Source: Aedes albopictus
Taxonomy: Eukaryota; Arthropoda; Insecta; Diptera; Culicidae
Reading direction: 5' to 3'
Length of the DNA: 64,000 nt
Assembly (NCBI RefSeq): GCF_035046485.1
Contig: NC_085137.1
Coordinates: 311,685,164 to 311,749,163 of the forward strand
Shown: positions 60,547 through 64,000 of the stretch, piece by piece
How positions within the stretch are numbered: position 1 is the stretch's first letter
Layout: each line of letters starts with the position of its first letter
Position numbers and translations under genes: made by a program
The notes under the pieces: model-generated
The model's input: only the letters and a program-made list of their open reading frames with translations
Told to the model about the DNA's origin: nothing
Databases searched by the model: none

Positions 60547-61894
60547 CAAAAGGAAAAAGGATATTTTTTTCCAAACATATGCTGTATTTGATCAGTATTA
60601 TGAGAGCTTTCAATAAATATATTTACTTTGAAAATTTGAATTGCAGATGGTAAATAAAAATCAATTTGATTGTGTATCCAAACTTATGGAACACCGTGTA
60701 CGTCCGAAGTTAAGAGAAGGGTGTGAAGGGAAAATCGACTGTTGCATGGAGAAACATTCCGGTTTTCAACAAAAATAAAATCAGCAATTCAATAACTTTA
60801 ATAATAATAGTTATTTATGTAACGAGTTGCAAAAAGTAGATTTTTTCAGCACGAGTCGTACATTTTTCCAACGAAGCTTGCCGAGTTGGATATAAATAAA
60901 GAATGCTGAAAAAATCGAGTTTTGCAACGAGTTCCATCTAAAATTTTATGCAATGACTATTTCATTATACAACTCATTTGAGTTGCATATTGTTCATAAT
61001 GTAACTCAAATCAGCTGCATAATGAGTATTATGCAGTTTTTTTTTATTATGCAACTCATTTCAGTTGCGTAATGAACCGGTACGGAAAAGTTGGTCATTA
61101 TGACACTGAAATGAGTACTAGAAAATAGAAATTATGATACTGAATTGCATAAAATCATATTCGAAATTTTGCGACTAATTTGAATTATTATTCAAAATAT
61201 CGAGTCTTGCCTGTACTACTGTACTCGTAGGTTGAAGATGTTTACCAAATGTCAAAAAAATTAGACGAACGGTGGCGCTCATTTTAGACGAGATAAATGT
61301 CAAGATCTTGCACTGTTAACTATAGATAGGTAAAACATATTTTATTCGCTAGTTTTTTACAACTTTTTTCGACTTCAGCTCGGAAATTTCAAATTGCTCT
61401 AAGATGCATATCTGTTCTGTGGAAAAACCTTATTTTTATGTAATGTAAATAATACTTTTCCCAAGGGGCTAGTCGCTTGGAACATTGTGCCAAGAGGTGC
61501 CAAGCACACCGTCTTATACGCTGTGTGGCACTCCGAGGCACTCTGAGGCACAATTTTGACACTTGAGTTTGGGTGAAAAAACTAGGCAACCATGTGCATT
61601 TGACCTGCAAAATGAAAACAAACAGTTGGTTGTCTTGGTAGTTGCCAAGCAAAATCTGAATCATCAAGCAGTGGCACTTCGGGGCACACTGAGGCACAAT
61701 TCAATACCCGGTGGCACACTGAAAATAATTGGCGCAAGTAAAGATGTGCTCAGCGACTCCCCCTTGACTTTTCCCACTTGTCCGGGTGTCAAATTAGAGA
61801 AACATCGGAACATTCATGGATGCTCTTTTTTGTGATAATATTCCTGTTTTGCTTTGGTGGTTGTTTACTCCCAAAGAAACACAAACCAACCATT
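60547..61894. other. unassigned DNA with inverted repeats
   Basis: 60820-60940 has an imperfect inverted repeat (AACGAGTTGCAAAAAGTAGA with GAGTTTTGCAACGAGTT, and TTTTTTCAGCACGAG with TGCTGAAAAAATCG), probably a MITE. 60970-61090 has repeats of ATTATGCAACTCATTT. 61470-61730 has repeated GGCACTCTGAGGCACAATT words. No gene. Confidence 0.45.
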
Positions 61895-62125
61895 CACTGG
61901 CGTAGCCACGGGGGGGGGGGGGGGTGGGTTTTAGGGTTAACCCCCCCCCCCCCCCCCCCCAGAGCCAAAGCGCTTTGCGACGAAAAAAATTTTCGGCTGC
62001 GCCGCTATTTTCAAACTACACATACAATTACTCATTACATTTTACAAAATGTAAGTGTCAAATCAAAAAAGGTATCATTGACCGTTGAAAACCCCTCCCA
62101 AAGACAATTTCTGGCTACGCCACTG
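61895..62125. mobile_element. hAT-type MITE with a G14/C20 hairpin
   Basis: CACTGGCGTAGCCA at the left and TGGCTACGCCACTG at the right, flanked by the 8-bp word CAACCATT (61887-61894, 62126-62133). It contains runs of about 14 G and 20 C separated by TGGGTTTTAGGGTTAA, which can fold or form four-stranded structures. No coding region. Confidence 0.85.
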
Positions 62126-62133
62126 CAACCATT

Positions 62134-63730
62134 TAATCAATAACATCTGAATAAATCCATAATAATTGAGAACAATCAACAAAACCATCAATGTAACGAT
62201 CGGAAATACATATTATTCCAGGTTGATTGAGGTAATAAGCACATAGAAGGCAACGTTGATCCTTTTTTCTTTACATGCACATCGATCAAATATGAAACCA
62301 TAAAAACCGATCAAATCAACAACTCCACACGCATCACCACTTATAGCTTCTTGCTGATTGGAACTAACCTTTTTCCGCCACTCTTCGGCAATTGCTTAAG
62401 CCCAACAGGCATGATTCAAAAGTGGATTTAGATCAGTATCTCTGGCGCAGAATACGATGCGGCGTCGGTGGTTATGCCGCCGAGCCATAAAGGTGCTGTC
62501 ATATTCCAATCATCCTAATTCGATGAAGCCCAACGCTTCGTGAGCGTTGGCTTCCGTGCTCCCAGAAAAAGAATAAGTCAAATGAACATGGTCTGTGTTC
62601 TTATTGAAATACTCTTACTTCGCTTGTCTTGCGAACTTTCAAGCAAACCACTATACCGACAGAGACAAACATACTTAATTTGTCGTGCGTGGATAATAAT
62701 GTATACCAATGGACCATTAAAATAACTAAATCGGCCGCTATGAAATAAACAGATAGCGCTACCGTAGCCTTGCGTATTTGACATAACTCGACTACTGTCA
62801 CAATGCAAAAACCCATATACGGTGGCGCTCTTGTTTTCATGCGGACACTGCAAGAAAAATTGGAATCCACTAAGAAACGATATACGAGACCAGTGTAGTA
62901 TCTGTGTGTCTGTGATACCGACAAGCATTGAGCGCTGCATCAGCAAAAAAGCGCATGGAGAACCAAGAATTTATGTTTGATTTTATTGATTTTTATGAAT
63001 TATATAATCATAATTTGTGTCATCATTATCGACTGATAGGGTTATAAATCTTTGAATTTATAAAAAAGCGCTTCTTATTTATGTATGTGGCAATGGCCGA
63101 TGCGCATGAAGAGCAAACATATTAAAAGAATAGGACGAATAATATTTGCAGCTGCCTTTCGACGGCATTCCGTGATGCAATGCTGATGCTGGGATCCACC
63201 CCGAACGGGGCAGTTCAAGGTCATGGTCAGAAAGGTAGACGGATGAATTGCAGCGTGAAACGAGTAGTGATTGCCTTTTGGCGATTAAAAGTAGAGGTTC
63301 CCGGATAAAAAATTACCATTTATTACATGGTAAATATTATTAACATATGACTGGTTTTATTGTTCACAATAAAACACATAGTAGATATATTGTTATTTTT
63401 TACAATAGAAATCAAGCCCATATAGCTCATACAATAAGTGAACATCAGCTTTATTAGTGACTAATTGATTCGATTGTTTTGCAATAGTTCAATAATAATT
63501 TAAAGTTACTATCACTAAAAATTAATTTAAGTTGTTTTTATATAGTTGCAAAAGTGCCTGCAAAGTTCTCATGGACTTTTTATTAAAAAAGAGTTTATTT
63601 CTCAATTACACTTAAAAACAATTCGTAACAAATAAATAACAATAAACATTATTGTTCCTTGGATCATATTTGTATAATCAAATACAAAATCTGAATCACT
63701 TGACATATTTTTTATAGTTTTCGTTTTAAA
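62134..63730. other. unassigned DNA
   Basis: A stem-loop GAAGCCCAACGCTTCGTGAG / AGCGTTGGCTTC lies at about 62525-62554. Overlapping minus-strand frames of 107 and 122 codons (62578-62946) have no recognised domain and overlap each other in different frames. 63300-63700 is AT-rich with short inverted repeats (TTTATTGTTCACAATAAA). Confidence 0.45.
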
Positions 63731-63734
63731 TTTG

Positions 63735-63960
63735 AGTACAGTAGATGTTTCGGTTATCGAATGTTATTCGCTAAAACTTCAACGACCGACAGACGTCAAG
63801 CCGGGTTGGCAGAGGAAGCTCTCAATGAATAACTGAGGAAGCTCGTGAGGAAGTACTTATAGAAAACTAGCTGAAAAGCAGATTTTAGCCAAGTGAGGAC
63901 GTTACGACAAGAAAAAGATGAACAATGATTTTTCTTATGTTTTCCAATAAATTAAAGGTA
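63735..63960 (+). mobile_element. possible LINE 3' end
   Basis: GGGTTGGCAGAGGAAGCTCT and GTGAGGACGTTACGACAAGA resemble a 3' tail I remember from Aedes LINEs (a GGACGTAACGCCAAGAAG-like ending). Based on memory and short similarity only. It is preceded by a TTCGGTTATCGAATGTTATT word typical of a MITE. Confidence 0.3.
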
Positions 63961-64000
63961 TCTAGTAAATAGTAAACTACCATTGATAACAATACAAATA

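Noticed and set aside
62578..62946. 122- and 107-codon minus-strand frames as a gene
   Set aside because: They overlap in different frames and show no domain, splice context or codon pattern that I can defend.

Overview
The window looks like a transposon-dense intergenic stretch of a culicine mosquito genome, most likely Aedes. The support is a Feilai-like tRNA-derived SINE, an RTE-type LINE, a BEL/Pao LTR element, a P element with introns, a Helitron with TCTATATATA...CTAG ends, and many MITEs of kinds common in mosquitoes. The species assignment is inference, partly from memory of Aedes repeats. I found no host gene I can support. Almost everything that can be named is a mobile element, a fragment of one, or a tandem repeat, and many are nested inside each other. 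There are three N gaps (1192-1214, 18916-18938, 19076-19575).

Layout. 245-639: hAT-type MITE. 1321-9380: an 8.06-kb foldback element bounded by TTAA, with CCC...GGG ends (piggyBac-like). Its arms are inverted arrays of a 152-bp satellite, and they carry a Transib-like foldback (2783-4661) and a palindromic hAT MITE (8021-8423). 9500-9910 and 18870-18915: one LINE fragment split by a 9-kb element (9911-18869) with CACTCT/AGAGTG ends. That element holds a pure (CAT)n array of about 1,430 units, a 73/79-bp minisatellite, duplicated flanks and a small exon-like region. 19576-25800: a degenerate BEL/Pao retrotransposon on the minus strand. 25917-27588: MITEs. 27806-30451: a complete non-coding LTR element with a 5-bp target duplication. 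30730-32449: a long-TIR element carrying a Helitron, a MITE and a SINE. 32667-36793: MITEs separated by unrecognised DNA. 37440-42545: LINE fragments broken by MITEs. 43103-52721: a chain of insertions. A TA-MITE is split by a 2.95-kb Transib-like foldback with CACAGTG ends. It is followed by a TA-MITE split by a 1-kb element, a hAT element split by another TA-MITE, and a second copy of that MITE split by an almost intact 3.4-kb RTE-type LINE. 54641-55423 is an inverted twin of 38823-39605. 56189-59143: a P-element transposase gene with introns, broken by two frameshifts and one stop. 60374-64000: MITEs and AT-rich DNA.

How the parts relate. No working gene set is visible. The P, BEL/Pao and LINE coding regions are all damaged, the LINE least. 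The non-coding elements would depend on transposases encoded elsewhere. The main theme is that three or more unrelated transposon types (piggyBac-like, Transib-like, CACTA-like) occur here as large non-autonomous elements whose bodies are tandem-repeat arrays, so transposition and satellite growth appear coupled. Clean target-site duplications allow much of the insertion order to be read.
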